A stretch of DNA of 31,123 nucleotides. Source: JAVJPJ01 sp040217295 (GTDB lineage Bacteria > Pseudomonadota > Alphaproteobacteria > Rhodobacterales > Rhodobacteraceae). The notes beneath the pieces are model-generated. The model worked only from the letters and a program-made list of their open reading frames with translations. It ran no database searches and had not been told where the DNA came from. Shown here in pieces: positions 1-6,520 of the stretch. Position 1 is the stretch's first letter; each line of letters starts with the position of its first letter. A program made the translations under genes and the position numbers. The stretch lies in contig CAYWTM010000030.1 of assembly GCA_964460185.1 (NCBI GenBank), positions 1 to 31,123 on the forward strand, read 5' to 3'.

Positions 1-1
1 G

Positions 2-2599
2 CCGGTCGGCAATGGCGCGGATTTCGTGGCCATCGACGAGATCCAGCTTTGCGCAGATCCTGAACGCGGCCACGTGTTCACCGACCGCCTTCTGCATGCC
101 CGAGGCCTGCACGAGACGCTGTTTCTGGGCGCCGACACCATGCGCAACGCGATCGCCGCCCTGGTGCCGCGGTGCGAGTTCATGAGACGCGAACGTTATT
201 CACAGCTTGTGTATAGTGGTTCGAAAAAGATAAGCCGTATGCCCCCTCGTAGTGCAATTGTGGGATTTTCGGTTGATAATCTGTATGCCATGGCCGAGCT
301 TTTACGGCGTCAAAAGGGCGGCGCGGCGGTCGTGATGGGGGCGCTTAGCCCCAGAACCCGCAACGCGCAGGTCGAATTGTACCAAAATGGCGATGTCGAC
401 ATTCTGGTGGCCACCGACGCCATCGGGATGGGCCTGAACCTCGACATCCGGCATGTGGCGTTTTCGGGGCTGCGCAAATTCGACGGCCGCAAGATGCGCG
501 AGCTGATGCCCAACGAACTGGCCCAGATCGCGGGACGCGCCGGGCGCTACACCGAGGACGGCACCTTTGGCGTCACCGGCGAGGCGCCGCCCCTGCGCGA
601 CGATCTGGCCGAGGCGATCGAGAGCCACCGCTTTGCCCCGATCCGCAAGTTGAACTGGCGCAATTCCGATCTGGATTTCGGGTCGGTCGACAGGCTGGTG
701 GCCTCGCTCGAGGAACGCACCGATGACGAATGGCTGACGCGTGGCCGCGAAGCCGACGACCTGATGGCGCTCAAGGCGATCTCGACCCGCGAGGATGTGG
801 CCAGGCGCCTCGGCGATGCGCGCGATGTGCGGCTGCTGTGGGATGTGTGCCGCATCCCCGACTTTCGCGGGATCAGCCATATCGAACATGCCGAGCTGTT
901 GGGCCGGATCTACGATTTCCTGCATGATGTGGGCCGGGTGCCCGACGACTGGATGGCACGTCAGGTCAAACGCATCGACCGGACCGAAGGCGACATCGAC
1001 ACGCTGTCCAAACGCCTTGCGTTCATACGGACATGGACCTACGTGGCGCAGCGCCGCGGATGGGTCGATGACGAAAGCCATTGGCGCGGGGCGACCCGTG
1101 CCGTAGAAGACCGCCTGTCAGACGCCCTTCACGGTGCGCTGACCCAAAGATTTGTCGACCGGCGGACGAGCGTGCTGCTCCGCCGGTTGAAGCAGAAGGA
1201 GAGCCTTGTGGCTGATGTGAACGACAAGGGTGAAGTGACGATCGAGGGCCAGGTTCTGGGCCGCATCGAAGGGTTCCGGTTCCGGCAGGATCAGACCACC
1301 AGTCCGGACGAGGCCAAGACCCTCGGGCAGGCGGCCATGGCGGCACTGCGCCCGGAGTTTCATCTGCGGGCCGACCGGTTCTACAACGCCCCCGACACGG
1401 AATTCGACGTGACGGAACAGGGCGGGTTGATGTGGGGCGATCAGGCGGTCGGCAAACTCGTCGCGGGCTCCGAGGCGCTCAAACCCGTGGCCGAGGCCTT
1501 TGTCGATGACGAAGCCGGGCCCGAGGTGATCCAGAAGGTTCAGCGCCGTTTGCAGCATTTCATCGACCGCCGTATCGCGGCCCAGTTCGAGCCTTTGCTG
1601 GCGATGTCGCGCGATGAGGCGATCACCGGGCTGGCGCGCGGCGTTGCGTTCCGCATGGTCGAAGGCTTCGGTATCGTGCCCCGCGCCGAGATTGCCGATG
1701 ACATCAAGGCGCTCGATCAGGATGCGCGCGGTCTGCTGCGCAAACACGGCGTGCGCTTTGGTCAGTTCACGATCTTCCAGTCGCTGCTTCTGAAACCCGC
1801 GCCGACGCGTCTGCGGCTGGTGTTGTGGGGGCTGTCAAAAGGGCTCGACATCTTCCCCGAAAGCCCGCCACCGGGTCTGGTCACCATCCCGCATGATGCC
1901 GAACAGCCCCAAGGCTACTACACGATGTCGGGCTACCGTCCGGCCGGCACCCGCGCGATCCGCATCGACATGCTGGAACGTCTGGCCGACATGCTGCGCG
2001 GCCAGGATACGCGCCGGGGTTTCGAGGCCACGGCCGACATGTTGTCGATCACCGGCCTGACACTGGAACAATTCGCCGATCTGATGGGCGGGCTTGGCTA
2101 CAAGGCCGACCGGGGCGAGCGGCCCAAGGTCAAGGCACAGGCGCCCGAAGCCGCGGCCGCCGCGCCTGACGTCGTGGTCGACGCGCCGGACCCTGCCGAT
2201 CCGGTTGAAACCCCTCTGGAATCCGTGACCGAAACACCTGCCGAGACACCTGCTGAAACACCTGCCGAATCCGCTGCCGAAACACCCGCCGAACCGGCAG
2301 CCGAGGCACCAGCGGAGGTCACCGATACCGCCCCCGAGATGGAGGTGTTCTATACCTTCGCCTGGGAACCGCGCCGTCAGGGTGGCGCAGGCAAGGGCCC
2401 GCGCCGGGCCGAAGGCGGCGGCAAACCGAGGGCAGGCAAGAAACCCCAGGGGGCCGCGGGCAAACCCCGTGGCAAAGGGGGCAAACCGCAACGCGAAGCA
2501 GGCCCCAAGACCTTTACCGCCCGGCCCGAAAAGAAAGACCGTATCGACCCGGACAATCCCTTTGCCCAGGCACTTGCCGGTCTGAAGAGCAAATCCTGA
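2..2599 (+). CDS. SUV3-like superfamily 2 RNA helicase, 5'-truncated by window edge
   Basis: ATP-dependent RNA helicase of superfamily 2 (SUPV3L1/SUV3-like), probably acting in RNA turnover. The frame is open from base 2, so the true start and the Walker A domain lie upstream; a GTG at 26 is not a credible start because it falls just before the Walker B box. Visible are DEIQ (bases 35-46, motif II), ATDAIGMGLNLD (about 410-445, motif V) and QIAGRAGR (about 523-546, motif VI). A long middle region is followed by an Ala/Pro/Glu low-complexity linker with repeated ETPA units (about 2206-2320), then a Lys/Arg/Gly-rich basic tail likely to bind nucleic acid. The stop overlaps the proposed start of the S4 gene. 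Bases about 186-310 are clearly more AT-rich than the rest. The family assignment is secure; the cellular RNA substrate is unknown. Confidence 0.9.
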   Translation, partial: PVGNGADFVAIDEIQLCADPERGHVFTDRLLHARGLHETLFLGADTMRNAIAALVPRCEFMRRERYSQLVYSGSKKISRMPPRSAIVGFSVDNLYAMAELLRRQKGGAAVVMGALSPRTRNAQVELYQNGDVDILVATDAIGMGLNLDIRHVAFSGLRKFDGRKMRELMPNELAQIAGRAGRYTEDGTFGVTGEAPPLRDDLAEAIESHRFAPIRKLNWRNSDLDFGSVDRLVASLEERTDDEWLTRGREADDLMALKAISTREDVARRLGDARDVRLLWDVCRIPDFRGISHIEHAELLGRIYDFLHDVGRVPDDWMARQVKRIDRTEGDIDTLSKRLAFIRTWTYVAQRRGWVDDESHWRGATRAVEDRLSDALHGALTQRFVDRRTSVLLRRLKQKESLVADVNDKGEVTIEGQVLGRIEGFRFRQDQTTSPDEAKTLGQAAMAALRPEFHLRADRFYNAPDTEFDVTEQGGLMWGDQAVGKLVAGSEALKPVAEAFVDDEAGPEVIQKVQRRLQHFIDRRIAAQFEPLLAMSRDEAITGLARGVAFRMVEGFGIVPRAEIADDIKALDQDARGLLRKHGVRFGQFTIFQSLLLKPAPTRLRLVLWGLSKGLDIFPESPPPGLVTIPHDAEQPQGYYTMSGYRPAGTRAIRIDMLERLADMLRGQDTRRGFEATADMLSITGLTLEQFADLMGGLGYKADRGERPKVKAQAPEAAAAAPDVVVDAPDPADPVETPLESVTETPAETPAETPAESAAETPAEPAAEAPAEVTDTAPEMEVFYTFAWEPRRQGGAGKGPRRAEGGGKPRAGKKPQGAAGKPRGKGGKPQREAGPKTFTARPEKKDRIDPDNPFAQALAGLKSKS

Positions 2600-2976
2600 C
2601 CGACCCGCGCGCGACAGACCGGATCGACAAATGGCTGTGGCAGGCGCGGTTCTTCAAGACCCGCAGCCTTGCCACCAGGCAGGTGTCGGCCGGCCATGTC
2701 CGCGTGAATGCGGCCCGTGTCGTCAAACCCGCCACGGGGGTGGGGCAGGGCGATGTGTTGACCTTTCCGCAAGGCGATCGGATCCGCGTCATCCGTATCG
2801 TGTCGCTCGCCACGCGGCGCGGTCCCGCGCCAGAGGCCCAGGCGCTTTACGATGATCTGACCCCCGCGCCCGAGCCGGGTCATCCCGACGGCGCGACCCG
2901 CGTCGGACCGCGCCCCACGAAAAAGGCCAGGCGTGACATGGATGCGATCCGCGACGATGCGGACGGCACGACGTAG
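2596..2976 (+). CDS. S4-domain RNA-binding protein (Hsp15/RlmI-type S4 fold)
   Basis: Small protein of about 126 residues with an N-terminal S4 RNA-binding domain (RIDKWLWQARFFKTRSLA, then GHVRVNA and the VGQGDVL turn). It resembles the heat-shock/ribosome-associated Hsp15 group, which binds stalled 50S subunits. The C-terminal part is Pro/Arg/Lys-rich. No ATG or GTG precedes the S4 core in this frame after the helicase. The first in-frame GTG (2683) would delete half of the domain. CTG at 2596 overlaps the helicase stop and is preceded by GAAGAG with a 6-base spacer, so a CTG start with translational coupling is the best reading. Similar proteins in the group begin close to this point. The start remains uncertain; the domain call is firm. 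Confidence 0.8.
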   Translation: MTDPRATDRIDKWLWQARFFKTRSLATRQVSAGHVRVNAARVVKPATGVGQGDVLTFPQGDRIRVIRIVSLATRRGPAPEAQALYDDLTPAPEPGHPDGATRVGPRPTKKARRDMDAIRDDADGTT

Positions 2977-3002
2977 CGCTTTTTCCGAAAGCGAAAAACG
3001 CT
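2975..3002 (+). terminator. possible hairpin after the S4 gene
   Basis: Imperfect inverted repeat beginning at the S4 stop: AGCG-C-TTTTTC pairs with GAAAAA-CGCT. There is no downstream T-run, so this is at best a weak terminator or processing hairpin between the helicase/S4 unit and fdxA. Confidence 0.3.
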
Positions 3003-3120
3003 CTTGAACACTGTCAATCAAACCTTACAGTTGGGGCCGAAACCTGTGATGCGCAGCGGTCTTGCATTGGCCGGGTGGCTGACGTAGCAGACGCGCAATA
3101 CTGACCAGCCGAGGGTGTCG

Positions 3121-3456
3121 ATGACGTATGTCGTGACCGAAAACTGTATCGCCTGCAAATACACCGACTGCGTGGAGGTGTGCCCCGTGGATTGCTTCTA
3201 CGAGGGGGAAAACATGCTTGTGATCCATCCCGACGAATGCATCGACTGTGGCGTGTGCGAACCTGAATGCCCCGCTGACGCGATCCGGCCCGATACCGAG
3301 CCGGACATGGAAAAATGGGTCGAGTTCAACCGCAAGTATTCCGAGGCCTGGCCGGTCATCATCACCAAGAAGGATCCGCTTCCGGGTGCCGAGGATGCGG
3401 ATGGGCAACCCGGAAAGATGGAACTGTTCTCGGAAGAGGCAGGCGAGGGCGGCTGA
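3121..3456 (+). CDS. fdxA: 7Fe-8S ferredoxin FdxA
   Basis: Low-potential electron carrier of about 111 residues carrying one [3Fe-4S] and one [4Fe-4S] cluster. Cysteines are at 9, 12, 17, 21, 25, 40, 43, 46 and 50. By comparison with Azotobacter ferredoxin I (offset of one), C9, C17 and C50 would bind the 3Fe cluster, and C21, C40, C43 and C46 the 4Fe cluster. The C-terminal extension (EKWVEFNRKYSEAWPVI) is typical of the family. The ATG at 3121 is chosen over a GTG at 3115 because GAGG (3111-3114) lies six bases upstream and family members start MTYVV. It sits alone between the S4 gene and carD. The redox partner cannot be told from the context. Confidence 0.95.
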   Translation: MTYVVTENCIACKYTDCVEVCPVDCFYEGENMLVIHPDECIDCGVCEPECPADAIRPDTEPDMEKWVEFNRKYSEAWPVIITKKDPLPGAEDADGQPGKMELFSEEAGEGG

Positions 3457-3484
3457 GCCATCTTGCCGATTCGCGTGCCTGATG

Positions 3485-3500
3485 CCCGCCGATGGGCGGG
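3485..3500 (+). terminator. weak hairpin downstream of fdxA
   Basis: CCCGCC-GATG-GGCGGG forms a 6-bp GC stem with a 4-base loop about 28 bases after the fdxA stop. No T-tract follows, so termination activity is doubtful. Confidence 0.3.
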
Positions 3501-3560
3501 AACTTGCCCTGTAGCGCCTTGAAATCAGGGGTTTTGGCTTGGGACGCCACTCGAGCAGCT

Positions 3561-3588
3561 TTGAATATGCCGAAAAATGTGCTATGTA
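3561..3588 (+). promoter_or_regulatory. candidate sigma-70-type promoter for carD
   Basis: TTGAAT (3561-3566), a 16-base spacer and TATGTA (3583-3588), with an overlapping TATAAC at 3587-3592, stand out in the locally AT-rich gap before carD. If used, the transcript would have a leader of roughly 140 bases. Assigned by eye only. Confidence 0.4.
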
Positions 3589-3669
3589 TAACGCACCAAG
3601 TAGCTGTCGAAATTTGAATTGCAGGTGTGCCACCCTGCCCGGCTCTCAGGATCGATGTTGCAAGCCAGA

Positions 3670-3699
3670 GGAAAGCCCTTGCTTTCCCCGGGTGTTTTT
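3670..3699 (+). promoter_or_regulatory. perfect hairpin with T-run in the carD leader
   Basis: GGAAAGC-CCTT-GCTTTCC is a perfect 7-bp stem with a 4-base loop (3670-3687), followed after CCGGGTG by TTTTT (3695-3699). It lies between the candidate promoter and the carD ribosome binding site, so it may attenuate or stabilise carD mRNA. The T-run is offset from the stem by seven bases, which weakens a simple terminator reading. Confidence 0.4.
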
Positions 3700-3734
3700 G
3701 TCGCCTGATGTACGCTGGAAAGAAAGGATCCTAA

Positions 3735-4247
3735 ATGAGTAAGTCGCGGAAATCGCAGGAATTCAGCCCCAACGAGTTTGTCGTTTATCCCGCCCATGGG
3801 GTTGGCAAGATCGTGTCGATCGAAGAGCAGGAGATCGCGGGCATGACCCTGGAGCTCTTCGTGATCTCGTTCGAAAAGGACAAGATGACCCTGCGTGTGC
3901 CAACCGCCAAGGCGACCGAGGTCGGGATGCGGTCCCTGTCGTCGCCTGACGTGGTCTCAAAGGCCATGGATACCCTGAAAGGCAAGGCGCGGGTCAAGCG
4001 GGCCATGTGGTCGCGCCGGGCGCAGGAATACGAACAAAAGATCAATTCCGGTGATCTGATCTCGATCGCCGAGGTCGTGCGCGACCTGCACCGGGCCGAT
4101 GACCAGCGCGAACAGTCCTATTCCGAGCGTCAGTTGTACGAGGCCGCGCTGGAACGGCTGACGCGCGAACTGGCGGCCGTGAAGGGCATGGATGAGGCCG
4201 GTGTTCAGCGTCAGGTCGACGAGGTGCTGACCGCGCGCGCGGCGTAA
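3735..4247 (+). CDS. carD: CarD/CdnL family RNA polymerase-binding transcription regulator
   Basis: 170-residue CarD/CdnL protein. In this family the N-terminal TRCF-RID-like Tudor domain (here about residues 10-65, with NEFVVYPAHGVGKIVSIEEQ) binds the RNA polymerase beta subunit, and a C-terminal helical domain contacts promoter DNA to stabilise open complexes, often at rRNA promoters. The C-terminal half (about 70-165) reads as helical, with MWSRRAQEYEQKINSGD characteristic of the family. The start ATG is preceded by an AAGGAT Shine-Dalgarno. A long leader with a promoter-like element and a hairpin lies upstream, and a strong intrinsic terminator lies downstream, so it is probably a single-gene transcript. 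Length and motifs match the family well. Confidence 0.95.
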   Translation: MSKSRKSQEFSPNEFVVYPAHGVGKIVSIEEQEIAGMTLELFVISFEKDKMTLRVPTAKATEVGMRSLSSPDVVSKAMDTLKGKARVKRAMWSRRAQEYEQKINSGDLISIAEVVRDLHRADDQREQSYSERQLYEAALERLTRELAAVKGMDEAGVQRQVDEVLTARAA

Positions 4248-4271
4248 ACCCGCTCAAAAGCATCGTTGAAA

Positions 4272-4304
4272 ACCCGCGGCACCTATGGTGCGGCGGGTTT
4301 TTTT
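4272..4304 (+). terminator. intrinsic terminator after carD
   Basis: An ACCCGC/GCGGGT-type GC-rich stem, extended by GGCACC-TAT-GGTGC, is followed directly by a run of seven T (4298-4304). This is the clearest rho-independent terminator in the window. Confidence 0.85.
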
Positions 4305-4370
4305 CGTACTGTACCCGGCGGGACCGGGGACTCAGCCGTTGGCCTGCCGCCAACGCTCAAGAAGGATACC

Positions 4371-4643
4371 ATGATGAAGTTTCCAATTATCGCGGCCCTG
4401 CTCTCGGCTGTGGTGGCGCTGTCCGCCTGCCAGCCGACCCCGCAGAACCAGGCCATTGCCGGTGGCGTTTTCGGCGCCGCCGCAGGCCTTGTCGGCGCCG
4501 AAATGCTTGACGCCAACCCGCAGTGGACGGCTGTGGCCGTTCTGGCCGGTGCAGCGGCGGGCACGCTGATTGCGCAAAACCAGGCGACACGCGAATGTGC
4601 CTATTCCGATGGACGTGGCGGGTATTACACCAGACCCTGCTAG
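4371..4643 (+). CDS. small glycine/alanine-rich lipoprotein
   Basis: 90-residue predicted lipoprotein. A short signal peptide ends in a lipobox (LSAC, Cys about residue 20). Alternating Gly/Ala stretches then follow (AIAGGVFGAAAGLVGAE and VLAGAAAGTLIA), which look like a glycine-zipper membrane segment, and the tail ends in CAYSDGRGGYYTRPC. Small envelope lipoproteins of this kind (17 kDa surface antigen/OsmB-like architecture) are common, but no specific function can be given. ATG 4371 is chosen because AAGGA lies just upstream; an upstream in-frame start would run through the carD terminator. The stop TAG shares the tetranucleotide CTAG with the stop of the convergent cobS gene. Confidence 0.8.
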   Translation: MMKFPIIAALLSAVVALSACQPTPQNQAIAGGVFGAAAGLVGAEMLDANPQWTAVAVLAGAAAGTLIAQNQATRECAYSDGRGGYYTRPC

Positions 4644-5413
4644 GCCAGAACCGTCGCCAGCCCGATCAGGGCGGCGGCCTCGGACATCACCTGCGTCGCG
4701 CCAAGAACATCCCCGGTCTGACCGCCGATCTTGGCGCGCGCGATCTGCATCACCAGCAGCGCGCCGGCAGCGGCGGCCATGGCGGCAACCAGACCGGGCG
4801 CGCCTGCGATCAGCACGGCCGCGCCGCATGACAGGGCGATCCCCGCAAGCGCCGTTCCAGCCTTCGGCCGACCCACATGCCGTGCAAGCCCGTCTTGGCG
4901 CGCAAAGGGCAGGGCGGCCATCACGCCTGCCATGGCCGCCCGGCTGAGCATGGCTGGAACAACGCACGCGACCCAGGGTCCGACGACCGCGATCACCTGC
5001 GCCAGGACCAGCCACCGCAATCCCACCGCGAAAATCAGCGCCAGCACCCCGTAGCTGCCGATCCGGCTGTCACGCATGATCTCCAACCGCCGTGCCCGGT
5101 CATACCCGCCCCAGAACCCATCGGCGCAATCGGCCAACCCGTCATCGTGCAGGCCCCCGGTCACCAATGTCGCCGTGATCAGGGCGGCACCCGCCGCCAC
5201 GCCCGCCGACAGGCCCAGGCCATGGGCTGCCAGCGCAGCCAGGGCCGCGAGGCCGCCCACGATCAGGCCGGCCAAGGGCCAGGCCCAGGCCGCCGCCGCC
5301 CCGCGCAGACCGTCCGCGCCGGGCACCGGCAGACGTGTCAGCAGCGTCAGCGCACGCACCGGGTCGCGCAGATCGATCAGGCGGGTCTCGATTGGGGCTT
5401 GCCTGTGGTTCAA
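4640..5413 (-). CDS. cobS: adenosylcobinamide-GDP ribazoletransferase (cobalamin-5'-phosphate synthase)
   Basis: 257-residue integral membrane enzyme that joins adenosylcobinamide-GDP with alpha-ribazole(-phosphate), the last assembly step of the cobalamin nucleotide loop. Family signatures are GGLHDDGLADCADGFWGG (residues 86-103, acidic metal-binding motif) and RDSRIGSYG (114-122), with several hydrophobic Ala/Leu-rich helices around them. The start is TTG at 5413: an in-frame TAG closes the frame upstream, no ATG or GTG precedes LTLLTRLP, and GAAAGG sits 7 bases before the TTG. It is divergent from cobT, whose product makes alpha-ribazole phosphate, across about 85 bases that must hold both promoters. 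Its stop overlaps the lipoprotein stop in CTAG. The gene is called cobV in some organisms. Confidence 0.92.
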   Translation of the reverse strand: MNHRQAPIETRLIDLRDPVRALTLLTRLPVPGADGLRGAAAAWAWPLAGLIVGGLAALAALAAHGLGLSAGVAAGAALITATLVTGGLHDDGLADCADGFWGGYDRARRLEIMRDSRIGSYGVLALIFAVGLRWLVLAQVIAVVGPWVACVVPAMLSRAAMAGVMAALPFARQDGLARHVGRPKAGTALAGIALSCGAAVLIAGAPGLVAAMAAAAGALLVMQIARAKIGGQTGDVLGATQVMSEAAALIGLATVLA

Positions 5414-5497
5414 GACTGGGCCTTTCTGCGCCCCGACGGTGGGGTCACGCTGCAGCTAAACCCCGAACCCCTTATGAACGCAACGGAAAGCCGCGCC

Positions 5498-6520
5498 ATG
5501 ACCGATCTTGCCATGCCCACCAGTTTTGCCGGTTTCAGGGCGGCTCTGACCGGGGCATCCGACCCCTCTGCCGCAGCCCGCCTGGCCGCGCGGACCCGCA
5601 ACGACAGCTTGACCAAGCCCCCCGGCGCGCTGGGCCGGCTTGAGGAGTTGGCGATCTGGTACGCGGCGTGGCGTGATGACCCTCGCCCCCGGATCGCCAA
5701 CGCGCAGGCGCTGGTCTTTGCGGGAAACCACGGGATCACGGCGCAGGGTGTCAGCGCCTTTCCGGCGGATGTGACCGCCCAGATGGTAGTCAATTTCCAG
5801 GCCGGCGGGGCCGCGATCAACCAGCTGTGCGACCTGGCTGGCGCAGCGCTGAGCGTGCACGCGCTGGACCTGGATCGTCCCACGAGCGATTTCACCCAAG
5901 GCCCGGCCATGACCGCGCAGGACTGCATGGCAGCCTTGGCGACAGGTTGGGATGCCGTGGATCCCGGCGCGGACCTGCTGGTCACCGGCGAGATGGGGAT
6001 CGGGAACACCACTTCTGCGGCGGCCATCGCCCTTGCCCTGTTCGGCGGCGCGGCGGCCGACTGGACCGGTCGGGGAACCGGGGTCGATGATGCGGGGCTT
6101 GCGGTCAAGACCGCCGTTGTCGAGGCCGGACTGGCCGCCAACCCGACGGCCAGGTACGATCCGCTCGAGGCGTTGCGCTGTCTTGGCGGCCGCGAGATCG
6201 CTGCCATGGCGGGGGCCATCGCGCGCGCGCGCCTTCTTGGCATACCGGTGATCCTGGACGGGTTCATCTGCTGCGTGGCGGCGGCCTGCCTGCACCAGGC
6301 TGCACCGGGCGCGCTGGACCACGCGGTCGCGGGGCACGTTTCGGCCGAACAGGCCCATGGCCGGGTTCTGGAGCACATCGGAAAGGACCCGATCCTGCAC
6401 CTGGGCATGCGCCTTGGCGAAGGATCAGGCGCGGCGCTGGCGGTCCAGGTTCTCAAAGGCGCGCTGGCCTGTCATTCGGGCATGGCCAGCTTTGCCGAGG
6501 CCGGTGTGTCGGGCGGCTAG
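5498..6520 (+). CDS. cobT: nicotinate-nucleotide:dimethylbenzimidazole phosphoribosyltransferase
   Basis: 340-residue enzyme that transfers phosphoribose from NaMN to 5,6-dimethylbenzimidazole, giving alpha-ribazole 5'-phosphate for the lower ligand of B12. Seen are KPPGALGRLEELA near the N terminus, FAGNHGITAQGVSAFP (about residues 73-88), TGEMGIGNTTSAAA, and LGEGSGAALA, whose Glu (about 308) corresponds to the catalytic glutamate of the Salmonella enzyme. ATG 5498 is preferred because GGAAAG lies seven bases upstream; ATG 5474 is in frame but has no Shine-Dalgarno. A much longer open frame upstream is antisense to cobS and not real. The stop TAG overlaps the stop of the convergent antiporter gene (CTAG). 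The gene is called cobU in some organisms. Confidence 0.93.
   Translation: MTDLAMPTSFAGFRAALTGASDPSAAARLAARTRNDSLTKPPGALGRLEELAIWYAAWRDDPRPRIANAQALVFAGNHGITAQGVSAFPADVTAQMVVNFQAGGAAINQLCDLAGAALSVHALDLDRPTSDFTQGPAMTAQDCMAALATGWDAVDPGADLLVTGEMGIGNTTSAAAIALALFGGAAADWTGRGTGVDDAGLAVKTAVVEAGLAANPTARYDPLEALRCLGGREIAAMAGAIARARLLGIPVILDGFICCVAAACLHQAAPGALDHAVAGHVSAEQAHGRVLEHIGKDPILHLGMRLGEGSGAALAVQVLKGALACHSGMASFAEAGVSGG

Noticed and set aside
5414..5497. Cobalamin riboswitch between cobS and cobT
   Set aside because: The gap is about 85 bases and shared by divergent genes, too short for a B12 riboswitch, and no B12-box-like sequence was seen.
5410..6456. Long antisense frames opposite cobT
   Set aside because: Shadow frames: no ribosome site and low-complexity Ala/Arg/Pro composition, against an unmistakable CobT on the other strand.
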